Origin: an uncultured bacterium
GTDB taxonomy: Bacteria; Desulfobacterota; BSN033; UBA1163
Assembly (NCBI GenBank): GCA_938002255.1
Contig: CALLAL010000040.1
Coordinates: forward strand, 43,983 to 107,982
DNA length: 64,000 bases
Reading direction: 5' to 3'
The position numbers and the translations under genes are program-made. Under the pieces are notes generated by a model. The model was not told the origin of the DNA and ran no database searches. It saw only the letters and a program-made list of their open reading frames with translations. Positions 8,530-16,916 of the stretch are shown in pieces (position 1 is the stretch's first letter; every line of letters begins with the position of its first letter).

Positions 8530-9996
8530 TCACCTCTCTTCTTTCAATGAAACAAAGAACATTGATCCCCTCCGGTTGATTAAAAAGAGTACCCCCTGAT
8601 CCGGTTTTGCCTTTTCCATAGCCACACGGTAGTCATTTTCGTTCCTTATCCGTTCACGGTTCACCTCAACGATCACATCCCCATTTTGTAAACCTCGCTC
8701 TCGGGCAACCGATCCCTCCTCAATCTGTTCGATGAACACCCCTTCCGTTTTCGGGATACCTAACTGCCTTGCGATCTCAGGGGTCAGGGTTTTCACCCTG
8801 AGACCAAACCAGGTTTCGGTTTTGGGTTGAACGGTTTTTCTCTCCTCCAAGTCCAATGGCATTGCCGCCGTTGTCAATGAAACTTTGATTGATTTTTCTT
8901 CCCGTATGACAACGAACGCCACCTTCTCTCCTATCCTTTTTTTCAAAACCTCACGGATCACTTCCTGACTGTTTCGGACTTTTTTCCCATCAATCTCAAC
9001 GATGATGTCACCCGGTCGCAGGCCGGATTTTTCAGCAGGGCTTCCTTCATATACCTGGCTGATTACCACTCCGTCCCTTTCCTTTAGATTGAATGATCTC
9101 GCCAGATCCTCGGTAAGATCCTGAAGTCCCAGGCCAACCCAGGGACGCACCACCTTGCCAGTCTGGATCAGTTCTGTCATGATGCTTCTGGCGAGGTTGA
9201 TCGGAATGGCAAAGCCGATTCCCTGACCCGGTTGAATGATCATCGCATTGATTCCAATCACCTCTCCATCGACATTCACAAGCGGGCCGCCACTGTTCCC
9301 TGGATTGATAGAGGCATCGGTTTGAATGAAGTCTTCATAGCTGCCAGTCCTCAAGCCTGTTCGTCCTTTCGCGCTGATAACCCCAACGGTCACCGTCTCT
9401 TCCAGTCCGAAAGGGGAACCGATGGCGATCGCCCATTCTCCTACTTCGATCTGATCCGAGTCTCCAAGGATGGCCGCAGGTAGATCCTTTGCTTCCACCT
9501 TTAACACGGCAAGGTCAGTCTTCGGATCCGTCCCACGGACTGTCCCTGTCAATTCCCTGCCGTCATACAAACGAATGGTAATTTTATCGGCCCCCGCAAC
9601 CACATGATGGTTTGTGAGGATGTGTCCTTCTGAATCCACGATGACTCCTGATCCTCCTCCCATCTGTCTCCGCCTCTGTGGGGGTTCCTGACGAAATCTG
9701 AAAAAATCTTCAAAGGGAGTTCCTCTAAAAAAATCTTCACCGAATCCTCTCCAGGGTGTGACCGTGACGGTTCGTTCAACCCGGATGGAGACCACCGAAG
9801 GTTTCACCTTTTTGGCTACCTCCACAAAAGCCTTCCCCAACTCTTTTACAGATGGGGTGGTGGAGTCCGGGCCCACACCAGTTGGTTTCTCTTGTATCTT
9901 TCTTTCCTGCCCTTGACAACTCCAGGCTGGAACCATAATCATTATCAAGACCAACAGCGTAAAGAGGATTCCTTGATAGTCATTTTTTCTTTTCAA
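8530..9996 (-). CDS. Periplasmic serine protease, HtrA/DegP family
   Basis: A 488-residue protein if it starts at the TTG at 9996, which I prefer because TAAGGAGG lies 8 nt upstream. An in-frame ATG at 10086 lacks such a site and would add 30 polar residues before the hydrophobic leader. Residues 9-26 form a signal or anchor segment ending AWSC. The catalytic triad is visible as His in LTNHHVVAG, Asp in DPKTDLAVLKV and Ser in NPGNSGGPLV. Two PDZ domains follow (RPWVGLGLQDL onward, and WFGLRVKTLT onward). DegP-type proteases degrade and refold misfolded envelope proteins. A small secreted protein follows, and the frameshifted zinc-ribbon gene lies upstream. Confidence 0.95.
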   Translation of the reverse strand: MKRKNDYQGILFTLLVLIMIMVPAWSCQGQERKIQEKPTGVGPDSTTPSVKELGKAFVEVAKKVKPSVVSIRVERTVTVTPWRGFGEDFFRGTPFEDFFRFRQEPPQRRRQMGGGSGVIVDSEGHILTNHHVVAGADKITIRLYDGRELTGTVRGTDPKTDLAVLKVEAKDLPAAILGDSDQIEVGEWAIAIGSPFGLEETVTVGVISAKGRTGLRTGSYEDFIQTDASINPGNSGGPLVNVDGEVIGINAMIIQPGQGIGFAIPINLARSIMTELIQTGKVVRPWVGLGLQDLTEDLARSFNLKERDGVVISQVYEGSPAEKSGLRPGDIIVEIDGKKVRNSQEVIREVLKKRIGEKVAFVVIREEKSIKVSLTTAAMPLDLEERKTVQPKTETWFGLRVKTLTPEIARQLGIPKTEGVFIEQIEEGSVARERGLQNGDVIVEVNRERIRNENDYRVAMEKAKPDQGVLFLINRRGSMFFVSLKEER

Positions 9997-10205
9997 CGAG
10001 AATACCTCCTTACCATCTCTTTCCTGCTTATTTTTATGATCCGGATTTTTTCCACAAATCCTCCTCCACCCCTGCGGCTTCTTCATGATGGCCTCTTTGC
10101 CTGAAAACAGAAGGTCCTTCGGATGAGTCGCCCTGTTAAAAAACCTCGGAGGTTCCGTCTTTCAAAAGGGTGGGTCTATTCATTGCTTTCTAAAAATGCT
10201 ATTTT

Positions 10206-10443
10206 TCATTTTCGGATTCTCAGTGAAAAAAATATTGTTTTTAGATTATCCAGGGGTGTTAGAAACTGGTCCGTTTTGTCCTCCGTCTCCAGAACCACGA
10301 TTCTGTCTCCAACCCATTTTGTGATAATCCTCTTCAAACAAACTGATCCGGAATCACAAATGAGGCATTTCCATCCATAGAAATTTCCTTGAGGGCTATA
10401 AACCCTTTCATTATAAATCTTTTTTACACCGATAGCACTTCAT
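10206..10443 (-). pseudogene. Frameshifted paralogue of the small zinc-ribbon protein
   Basis: From the ATG at 10443 the frame reads MKCYRCKK and then stops. Moving frame at an A-run near 10425 restores KIYNERVYSPQGNFYGWKC and continues to a TGA at 10206-10208. The restored sequence aligns residue for residue with the intact protein at 4013-4246 (CIRCQGKMLYDRFFTHQGYFHGWKC). Two bases appear to be missing from the A-run. The downstream half is open and conserved while its promoter is intact, so this may be a recent pseudogene, a slippage-controlled gene or an assembly error. The second Cys pair is degenerate (CLIC present). Confidence 0.65.
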
Positions 10444-10457
10444 AGATACAGGGACTT

Positions 10458-10473
10458 AGCAATAAAGATACCA
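10458..10473 (-). promoter_or_regulatory. Sigma-54 promoter for the frameshifted zinc-ribbon gene
   Basis: The minus-strand sequence TGGTATCTTTATTGCT is identical over all 16 positions to the promoter at 4261-4276, with GG-N10-GC spacing. The -12 GC lies 16 nt from the ATG at 10443, the same close spacing as in the intact copy. Conservation of this block while the coding frame has slipped suggests the control region was duplicated together with the gene. Confidence 0.7.
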
Positions 10474-10548
10474 AATCTTGGTATAAAGGATTTAAATTGT
10501 GATAATCATAGGTTAGCCTAATTCTCTAAAAACAGAGAAAGATGTGAG

Positions 10549-10586
10549 TTGTGGCAGACCGCTCCTGTTGTGGCAAACTGCCACAA
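10549..10586. promoter_or_regulatory. Tandem activator sites including a perfect dyad
   Basis: Two abutting 19-mers: TTGTGGCAGACCGCTCCTG (10549-10567) and TTGTGGCAAACTGCCACAA (10568-10586). The second is a perfect dyad (8 bp arms, 3 bp centre) that extends one further base pair on each side. They lie 76 nt upstream of the -24 element, the place of NtrC-family enhancer sites. The same motif occurs at 4350, 22773 and, less well, 21156. Confidence 0.7.
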
Positions 10587-10668
10587 CCTTTAAACACAAT
10601 AAACCTCCATATTTCTGTATCATTAAATGATGGTTTAATCACGTTCAGGCCGGGAATTTTTTCAGGGT

Positions 10669-10926
10669 CTAACAACGGTGATCACGAGTGACTGGGTAGG
10701 TTATATGTGAAGTGATTTTTCTCTCGAAAGCAGATGACCTCACCTTGAAGAGGCGAATATATTCATTTTGGGTTTCCTCCTCCTCTTTCTCTTTCGGTTC
10801 AAACGTCAGTGTTTCCCCCGGGTTGAGTTTATAGATCTTTCCCTCGAAACCGATTTTCATTGGCTCCATCTTGCATTCGTCGCAGGCGATAGCCAATGCA
10901 ATAGAGCGCAGTTTTTTATCCAGCAT
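10669..10926 (-). CDS. Hypothetical protein co-transcribed with a CheY-like regulator
   Basis: An 85-residue protein with AGGAGGG immediately before the ATG, whose codons overlap the end of the response-regulator gene by 11 nt. The N-terminal half contains CDECKMEPMKIGFEGK with two Cys in CDEC, then LNPGETLTFEPKEKEEEE, an acidic stretch, and a basic tail. Only one CxxC pair is present, so a full zinc site would need a dimer or other ligands. I do not recognise the family. Translational overlap suggests it works with the regulator. Confidence 0.65.
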   Translation of the reverse strand: MLDKKLRSIALAIACDECKMEPMKIGFEGKIYKLNPGETLTFEPKEKEEEETQNEYIRLFKVRSSAFERKITSHITYPVTRDHRC

Positions 10927-11296
10927 TGCCCTCCTGCCTTTTTCTTTCTAAGAGCTCCTTAATTTTTTGCTTCAGTTCGCTGAGATCTGCTGACTTCAAT
11001 AAATAAGCATTCGCTGCCCAGCTCATGAAATCTTCCTGATAACCCGGATGAGAGGTGTGAAGGATGATCGGGACGGTCTTGTCTTTGCCGATAATTCGGC
11101 CGAGGGCTTCCATCCCATCCATGACAGGCATGACAATATCAAGGACAACCAGATCGGGCTTCTCTTTCCCTAATGCCTGGAGCGCCTCTTTCCCATTTTT
11201 CGCGGTGAGAACTTCGTATCCTTCCTCTTCCAGTTCTTCTTTGTAAAGGCCCCTCAGTCCATCATCATCCTCTACAACCAGAACTTTCTTTTTCAT
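10916..11296 (-). CDS. Single-domain response regulator (CheY-like receiver)
   Basis: A 126-residue protein consisting only of a receiver domain: acidic pair EDDD at residues 9-12, phosphoacceptor Asp in LVVLDIVMPVMDG (about residue 53), the conserved Thr/Ser in LHTSHPG, and Lys in LLKSADL (about 105). There is no output domain, so it must act by phosphotransfer or protein contact. The kinase is not adjacent. It is followed with overlap by the 85-residue protein at 10669-10926. The cytochrome gene upstream ends at 11573, leaving a 276 nt gap. Confidence 0.92.
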   Translation of the reverse strand: MKKKVLVVEDDDGLRGLYKEELEEEGYEVLTAKNGKEALQALGKEKPDLVVLDIVMPVMDGMEALGRIIGKDKTVPIILHTSHPGYQEDFMSWAANAYLLKSADLSELKQKIKELLERKRQEGNAG

Positions 11297-11572
11297 AGCA
11301 CCTCTCTCTCACAAATCTTTCTATGTGTTGCAAACATCAAATGCCTTGCGAAGAAACGTAACCGTTTCGAGAAGGACTCGTTTCTTTTTTAAAACGCCTC
11401 ATCCATTTCGATTGTTTGGGTGGTTTTGGAGGCGGCTCAAACCGCGGTGCCGCTTTCCATCCAAACCATCCAGCCAACGATGATCGCCGTCCTTCACTCA
11501 CCGAATGTGAAGCTCTCCGCCCATATAAGACGGGGCTTAAGGTCCACTTGCCGGTCAAATATCGGATACTGG
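11297..11572. other. Gap with no convincing gene
   Basis: Between the response regulator and the diheme cytochrome. A minus-strand frame of 81 codons (11337-11582) overlaps the cytochrome stop, has an odd Pro/Arg/Ser-rich composition and no ribosome site, so I do not call it. Another frame reads a short hydrophobic stretch interrupted by stops, perhaps a remnant. I see no clear promoter or terminator. Confidence 0.4.
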
Positions 11573-11830
11573 TCAGTGGCACTTCGTGCAGCTCTCATCA
11601 TTCCACCCGAGATGATTCAGGGGGTATGGCTTGATTCCCTTAAGACTATGACAGGAACTGCAATGCTCATGTTCCTCAATCGGGTGGGGTACCACCTGCC
11701 CAACCGTCACCGCGATGATCCCTGGCGATTCCAAGACTTCCGGGGACTGAATCAACGCAAAAGCCACTGCGATGAAAAGGACCGGGATACCGGTCACCCA
11801 CGCTAACTGGGTCGAATAGGTCTGTCTCAT
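11573..11830 (-). CDS. Small membrane-anchored diheme cytochrome c
   Basis: An 85-residue protein. Residues 9-28 are a hydrophobic anchor or uncleaved signal (LAWVTGIPVLFIAVAFALIQ). The C-terminus carries two heme c motifs, CSSCH (about 57-61) and CTKCH as the last five residues, with extra His residues (HPIEEHEHC) as possible axial ligands. It starts 23 nt after the flavin/heme oxidoreductase and ends the long ATPase-to-cytochrome operon, so it probably exchanges electrons with that membrane oxidoreductase at the periplasmic face. The protein stops directly at the last heme motif, so a C-terminal truncation is possible, although such short forms exist. Confidence 0.8.
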   Translation of the reverse strand: MRQTYSTQLAWVTGIPVLFIAVAFALIQSPEVLESPGIIAVTVGQVVPHPIEEHEHCSSCHSLKGIKPYPLNHLGWNDESCTKCH

Positions 11831-11853
11831 AATACACCTTCTCTTCTCACAGG

Positions 11854-12723
11854 TTAAATATAATTGAAGCTCTCTGATTGAACTTTTTCGAGAGGCAAGC
11901 CCAGCTCTTCAAGGGCTCTCTTTACCGCCATCTGCAAGGGATCGGGCCCGCAGATGAAGTACTCACACTCCACCCGGTTTTCCGGAAGATACCGAGCCAT
12001 CATCTTCGAATCAATACGACCACGCTCCCCCTCCCATTTTTCTTCGGGATCGGTCAGGGTATAAACCACTTGAAGATTCAAACGGCGGGAGAGGTCCTCC
12101 AGTTCCTCCCTGAATGTCATCTCTTCCCACGTCTTGTTGCTGTAAAACAACAGGAGAGGTCGCTTCTCCTGCCTGTCCGCAAGGGTTCGGAGCATGCTGA
12201 TAATGGGAGTAATGCCGACTCCGCCAACGAGAAAGACATAACCGGGAGCCTTATGACGGTCGACCGTGAAGGTCCCGTGAGGTCCATCAAGATAGGCTCG
12301 CGTCCCCGGGCTCACCTCGCCGATGTTCGATGTGAAATCTCCTAATTCTTTGATTGATATCTCTATTCTATCCCGTCTCATGGCGCTTGATGAAAAGGAG
12401 AAGGGATGTTCTCTGACCGCAAAGGGTGATTTTCCGATTTTCAGCCATGCAAACTGTCCGGGCCTGAAGAACATCCCCGTGTGGCCTTCGGGTCGGAGGA
12501 CCAGTGTCCAGGTTTTCCCTCTTTCCTTTATCACCTCTTCAATCGGATATGGACGTCTTAACATCCATGCAGGTTTTAGAATGCGAACATATACCAGAGA
12601 AAGGACCCATGCCGTCACCAGGCCGATCCAGAACCAGCGTTTCAACGGCCCCTGAACAATAATAACCGACCCCCTCGATGTGAAGCAGGGAAAGGGCCAC
12701 CACACCGATAGAAAGTAGGGCAT
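11854..12723 (-). CDS. Flavin/NAD-binding C-terminal half of a frameshifted ferric-reductase-like oxidoreductase
   Basis: This open frame carries the FAD- and NAD-binding module. After one transmembrane helix (WIGLVTAWVLSLVYV) come RPGQFAWLKIG, HPFSFSSS (FAD-binding RxYS-like region), DGPHGTF, VGGVGITPIISMLR (NAD-pyrophosphate loop) and CGPDPLQMAVKRAL near the C-terminus. The first 22 codons after the listed ATG are an out-of-frame artefact. Homology begins at about 12657, continuing directly from the upstream frame (12539-13171). The intact protein would be about 438 residues: a ferric-reductase/FRE-like membrane protein moving electrons from NAD(P)H through FAD and heme. The partner may be the diheme cytochrome 23 nt downstream. 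Confidence 0.75.
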   Translation of the reverse strand: MPYFLSVWWPFPCFTSRGSVIIVQGPLKRWFWIGLVTAWVLSLVYVRILKPAWMLRRPYPIEEVIKERGKTWTLVLRPEGHTGMFFRPGQFAWLKIGKSPFAVREHPFSFSSSAMRRDRIEISIKELGDFTSNIGEVSPGTRAYLDGPHGTFTVDRHKAPGYVFLVGGVGITPIISMLRTLADRQEKRPLLLFYSNKTWEEMTFREELEDLSRRLNLQVVYTLTDPEEKWEGERGRIDSKMMARYLPENRVECEYFICGPDPLQMAVKRALEELGLPLEKVQSESFNYI

Positions 12724-13171
12724 GGGTAAGGCGCCAGGTCTCGTAACGGATTTTCCATGCTTGGCGTTTAATGGAGGTCAGGATTAAAACCGCCAGGACA
12801 ACCAATCCTCCCGTTGCTGCGGTCATCCACCATGGAGCAGAAACCGGATTGAGAAAGAACAGTGTTTCAGGGGATGAGATAAAGAGGATCAGGGGATGAA
12901 GGAGAATAAGAAAAAAGCCAACGATCGAAATCTGGCGATGAAAATGATAGACCACATCAATTCCATAGGGTGAGGTGATATGCCGGAAACGGCCAGTGAG
13001 GAAAAACTGTAATCCCATCATCGATAGCCCCACGAAGCCAATGCCAACCGAAAATTCCCTCCAGAATCCCCGCCCTGGCGGCACGGGACCGATGAGCAGG
13101 ACGAGAAGAGGCGCGACAATGATGATAAGATATATCGCGATCCAGAATGTCCCATAAAGCAGAGGTCTCAT
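12539..13171 (-). CDS. Membrane N-terminal half of a frameshifted ferric-reductase-like oxidoreductase
   Basis: Residues 1-171 hold about five transmembrane helices of the ferric-reductase-like type with His residues in helix positions (VVYHFHRQIS, LLHPLILF, RLTHALLS, LLHIEGVGYY) suited to bind heme b. After YY the frame continues into about 39 non-hydrophobic residues that look like noise, while the -strand frame one base over continues with QGPLKRWFWIGL. One extra T in TATTATTGTT (about 12658) would explain this. The gene starts 18 nt after the phosphoketolase. Whether the break is real, programmed or a sequence error cannot be told from here. Confidence 0.75.
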   Translation of the reverse strand: MRPLLYGTFWIAIYLIIIVAPLLVLLIGPVPPGRGFWREFSVGIGFVGLSMMGLQFFLTGRFRHITSPYGIDVVYHFHRQISIVGFFLILLHPLILFISSPETLFFLNPVSAPWWMTAATGGLVVLAVLILTSIKRQAWKIRYETWRLTHALLSIGVVALSLLHIEGVGYYCSGAVETLVLDRPGDGMGPFSGICSHSKTCMDVKTSISD

Positions 13172-13189
13172 ATAATCGTCTCCTCCCGA

Positions 13190-15664
13190 TTAAACCAGAA
13201 TCCCCTCTGGGGAAGTTTTTCCTCCCAGCGCGGCAAGCTCCTCCGAGGTGAGCAGTTCTTCTTGAAGCATTCCTAATATGCGGGCAACCTCCAGAAGGAT
13301 ATGGCCCCAGTTGCATCGATTGACAAAAAGCATCCCGGGGACGTTCAGGGTGCCTCCCTGGTTGATAAAACCGAGACCGACCGTCTGATGGCTCCCGGTA
13401 TTTAGAGGGTGAAGGATTCCTAACAGGATCTCCGGACGCGTATGCGTCACAAAGAGGCGTGCGGGGACCTCTCTGGGGTAGAGTTGGTTTTGAAGTTCTG
13501 CCGGAGCGAGATGGGTTTTTTCGCGATCGGTTCGAGGAAACCTGAACCTGCCAGGCTCGATCATGTAATTGACGGAGTGCGAAACCTGCCTTTCCTTCAA
13601 TCGAGACGATGCCTTAAGAACCTCTTCTAACTGATAAGCACCAACTGCCGTCAAGATGACGCGAGGTCGATCCGCTTCATATCCTGCCCAGTCGAGGCGC
13701 AGGGCTCCCTGTTCAAGCAGTGTGGCTCCTTCTTCGAAGGTAAACAGCTCGGGGATATTTTCCGCCTTGGGAACGACCAGTATCCAGATCTGCCCGTGGG
13801 TCTGGTAAAGTTGATGAATCACCACGGATGCGGTATTGTAATCGGGAACGAAAAGCACACGCGAGACATCTGATGGCTCTCCTAACATGGCCTCAGCCAT
13901 GGAGGGATCCTGATGGGAGCGTTCATTTTTTGCATTCTCCCAGGTATGGGAGGTGAGGACGAGTGGCACAGTAAGCCAGCCCTGCCTCCGCCCCACTTCA
14001 TTGCAGTGGTCTGCAAAGATGATTTCCTGACGGACCACGCCGTGCATTTTCGTGCCAAAGGCTTCATAGGTGTGAAAGAGATTGATCCCTCCTTTATTTG
14101 CCAAGGCGGCGGATGCCACCGCCTCTTCATTCAAAGCCGTAATGACTCCTCCATAGATATCCTCGGGAATCCCTGGCTCAGGATCTGTGACGCGGAATTT
14201 TAGATATTCGAGGGTCTTGATGAATCGGTTGGATCGCATCTCGTCCGGATTTCCCACCCTGGGTCGAAGATGAGGATTAGCCTTTAGAACGGCTTCAAAC
14301 ATTAAATCCACAGCTACCATGGGAGAGCTTCTCGTCCATGTGGAGCGGTCCTGACGGTTTTTGGAGACCGATCGTAGAATGGGTGCAGGGATCTGTTTGA
14401 GTGTCACGTTTCGGTCAACCAGGGCATGGTCACGCTCTCTGGGACGACCGGAGATGTGATGCTTTTGAAACTGGATGATGCTCTCTTCCAATTCAGAAAG
14501 TCCTACCCACAGTTTTTTTGCACTCTCGTTGAAATTCTTTGCCGCTTCGGGATCGAGGTGGGGATTCGACATTAGGGGAAGGTTGTGAGCAAGGTTCGTT
14601 CCTTCTCCATAGAAGCCGGCTCCTTTTGGGGCAATGGCGATCCCATAAGGAATGGGAACAGGATAACGATTGTTCCGAGAACGAATCGCTTCTGCCCTGG
14701 CCTCAAGCCTCGACTCCATCTCAAAAATGGCCCAGACAAAGGCCGCTGGGTCTCTGCCATCAAAAACAATGGGATCAAAATGATTCAGTTTTAGATGTTC
14801 TACGAACCACTCCGCCCCGCCCTGCTGGGACATGGTGGTCCTCTGGTCAATGCGGCGGCCATTTTTGATCATGATGGGAGTGACCCAACCACTATCTTCA
14901 CATCGCCACCATCGTGGAACCCAATCACTTCCTCGCTGTTCTTCAAAGGCACCATCGCTCAGGAAGACCACCAGCCTCTCGCCAGGCAAAGGCATATGGA
15001 CATACTGAAGTTCGGTGAAACCCAGGTATCCCCCTTCGGAGATCCCTCCAGCCGTATGAACATTCACATGACTTCCAAGAGGTGAATCCTGTTTTCCATC
15101 TGCTCGCAATTTATAAGAGTAGAAATCCCTCACATAACGAGTTAGGCCTTCGTCAGAAAGGGAGTAACGCTCAGCATGTGCCGGTGTCATATTGTTGAGC
15201 AGAAGATTGACCGTGTCGATGGCCGCCACGCAATGACCCTGACCCATCACCCATGCCCTGGTATGCCCGGTGATGGCGTTAATGGCCATATATCCTGCAT
15301 AAGCGGGTACCATATTGAGTGCGCCACCGGTGTGGCCCTCCGGATTCGGTTTGAAATCCTCCTGTAACAGTTCTCTTCCATCGAGATAGACATTTCGAGC
15401 ATAGGTTTCATGAACGACGACCCACATGGCAGCGCTCGTAATTCGATCCAGAGCATAGAGCAAGTCCAAAATCTGAACACCGTCTCCCTGAACGCCCATC
15501 ACTTCAAGATGTTCCACCATGGAGAAGACCCTAAACTGTGTTTCAATAGAATGACGAATTGGACCATACCCATTTGCCCAACGGTCCGCCTTTAAGTTCA
15601 TTTTTCGATATTCGGTAACCCATCTCTCACTTTTGAGTTTTTCCATCTCTTCTGGGTTGATCAT
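13190..15664 (-). CDS. Divergent phosphoketolase-family (XFP-like) thiamine enzyme
   Basis: An 824-residue protein. The ATG at 15664 is chosen for its AGGAGG site; the frame is open further upstream but overlaps ackA. It aligns with phosphoketolases, which split xylulose 5-phosphate or fructose 6-phosphate to acetyl phosphate. GHTGG (His111) and GQGHC (His144) match the canonical GHWG and PGHGG histidines at the same 33-residue spacing, and LSDGAFEEQ matches the thiamine GDGE motif. The usual SIHEGGELGY reads GISEGGYLGF, so the active-site His is Ser209. Acetate kinase lies 37 nt upstream, which fits acetyl-phosphate production. The changed motif leaves the exact substrate open. Confidence 0.82.
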   Translation of the reverse strand: MINPEEMEKLKSERWVTEYRKMNLKADRWANGYGPIRHSIETQFRVFSMVEHLEVMGVQGDGVQILDLLYALDRITSAAMWVVVHETYARNVYLDGRELLQEDFKPNPEGHTGGALNMVPAYAGYMAINAITGHTRAWVMGQGHCVAAIDTVNLLLNNMTPAHAERYSLSDEGLTRYVRDFYSYKLRADGKQDSPLGSHVNVHTAGGISEGGYLGFTELQYVHMPLPGERLVVFLSDGAFEEQRGSDWVPRWWRCEDSGWVTPIMIKNGRRIDQRTTMSQQGGAEWFVEHLKLNHFDPIVFDGRDPAAFVWAIFEMESRLEARAEAIRSRNNRYPVPIPYGIAIAPKGAGFYGEGTNLAHNLPLMSNPHLDPEAAKNFNESAKKLWVGLSELEESIIQFQKHHISGRPRERDHALVDRNVTLKQIPAPILRSVSKNRQDRSTWTRSSPMVAVDLMFEAVLKANPHLRPRVGNPDEMRSNRFIKTLEYLKFRVTDPEPGIPEDIYGGVITALNEEAVASAALANKGGINLFHTYEAFGTKMHGVVRQEIIFADHCNEVGRRQGWLTVPLVLTSHTWENAKNERSHQDPSMAEAMLGEPSDVSRVLFVPDYNTASVVIHQLYQTHGQIWILVVPKAENIPELFTFEEGATLLEQGALRLDWAGYEADRPRVILTAVGAYQLEEVLKASSRLKERQVSHSVNYMIEPGRFRFPRTDREKTHLAPAELQNQLYPREVPARLFVTHTRPEILLGILHPLNTGSHQTVGLGFINQGGTLNVPGMLFVNRCNWGHILLEVARILGMLQEELLTSEELAALGGKTSPEGILV

Positions 15665-15701
15665 GCCTTCCTCCTGAAGTTTCTTTTCCCTGGGTTTGTT
15701 C

Positions 15702-16916
15702 TCATCTGGTTTTTTGGAGACACGTGATCGTTTCACGGGCGATGATAATTGCCTCATTTACGGGGATGACGTAAATTCCCATCGTTGATTCGTCTGCGCT
15801 GATCTTTCCTTCCTTCCCTGCCATTGCCTTATTTCGATCTTCATCCATGACCATGCCGCACCATCTCATTCCTTGACAGATGCGATTTCTCACGGCCGGA
15901 GAATTTTCTCCAATGCCTCCTCCGAAGATCATTGCCTCTGCTCCTCCAAGAGCCGCCAAATAGGCGCCGATCAGTTTTTTCACCCGGTAGGAGAACATCT
16001 CGACTGCCAGGGCGGCTCGTTCGTTCCCCAGGGCTTCTGCCTCCAGGAGCTCGCGCATATCCGAAGAGAGACCTGAAACGCCTAATAGGCCTGATTTTTT
16101 GTTTAACCAAAGGTCTACTTGCTCGAGATCAACACCTTCCCGCTGCGCCAAAAAAATGGGTAGATGAGGATCGATATCTCCTGATCGGGTGCCCATCATC
16201 AGCCCTTCCAAAGGGGTGAACCCCATGGAGGTATCCACGGACCTGCCCCGATCGATGGCCGCCCCTGAACATCCGTTTCCCAACTGCAATGTGATCAGTT
16301 TAACTTTATCCAACTCCTTGTTTTCCATCGATGCATAGCGCTCAGCCATATACTGATGAGCCAAGCCGTGAAAACCGTAACGCCGGATATGATGTTTTTC
16401 CTCCCATTCCCTCGGAAGCGCATACCGGGCAGAATGTTCAGGCATTCCTGAATGAAAGGCGGTGTCAAAAACGGCTACCATTGGAAGGGGACGATCAAGA
16501 ATCAGATGGGTGGCGCGGATTGCCTTCAAAGAGGGTTCATTATGAAGAGGCGCCAGGTCTTTCATTGCCTCGATGGCTTCAATGACGCTGTTTGTGATCG
16601 TCGTGGGTTCAATGAACTGGTGGCCTCCGTGGACGACCCGGTGACCGACCGCCTGGATCCCATCCGATTTTAAAAAGCCATGAGATCGAAGCCATTCGAT
16701 AACCCGTTGAGTAGCCATGCCATGATCAACGATCTCATCGTTCATCTGATAAACTTGCCCACCTTCTGAGATGAACCTGACCTCTCCTCGTCGGCCGATC
16801 CGATCCACCAGACCATAGGCCAGGGCCTTTTCATGTCCTAACGTCGTGGTTTCTTCAAGCTCGAATACATGAAATTTCAGGGTCGAACTTCCGCAATTGA
16901 TAACGAGAACTTTCAT
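15702..16916 (-). CDS. ackA: Acetate kinase
   Basis: A 404-residue cytoplasmic enzyme making ATP and acetate from acetyl phosphate and ADP. Visible family elements: NCGSSTLKFHVFE at the N-terminus, HRVVHGG near 95, VFDTAFHSGMPEHS near 150, the second signature RYGFHGLAHQY near 180, LGNGCSGAAIDRG, and the adenosine-binding FGGGIGENSP near 335. Its ATG overlaps the MscS stop by 4 nt (ATGA), and phosphoketolase follows after 37 nt, so the pair gives substrate-level ATP from sugar phosphates without a phosphotransacetylase in between. Confidence 0.97.
   Translation of the reverse strand: MKVLVINCGSSTLKFHVFELEETTTLGHEKALAYGLVDRIGRRGEVRFISEGGQVYQMNDEIVDHGMATQRVIEWLRSHGFLKSDGIQAVGHRVVHGGHQFIEPTTITNSVIEAIEAMKDLAPLHNEPSLKAIRATHLILDRPLPMVAVFDTAFHSGMPEHSARYALPREWEEKHHIRRYGFHGLAHQYMAERYASMENKELDKVKLITLQLGNGCSGAAIDRGRSVDTSMGFTPLEGLMMGTRSGDIDPHLPIFLAQREGVDLEQVDLWLNKKSGLLGVSGLSSDMRELLEAEALGNERAALAVEMFSYRVKKLIGAYLAALGGAEAMIFGGGIGENSPAVRNRICQGMRWCGMVMDEDRNKAMAGKEGKISADESTMGIYVIPVNEAIIIARETITCLQKTR

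Noticed and set aside
11337..11582. 81-codon minus-strand frame after the cytochrome
   Set aside because: It overlaps the cytochrome end, has no ribosome site and an unusual Pro/Arg/Ser composition; no recognisable domain.
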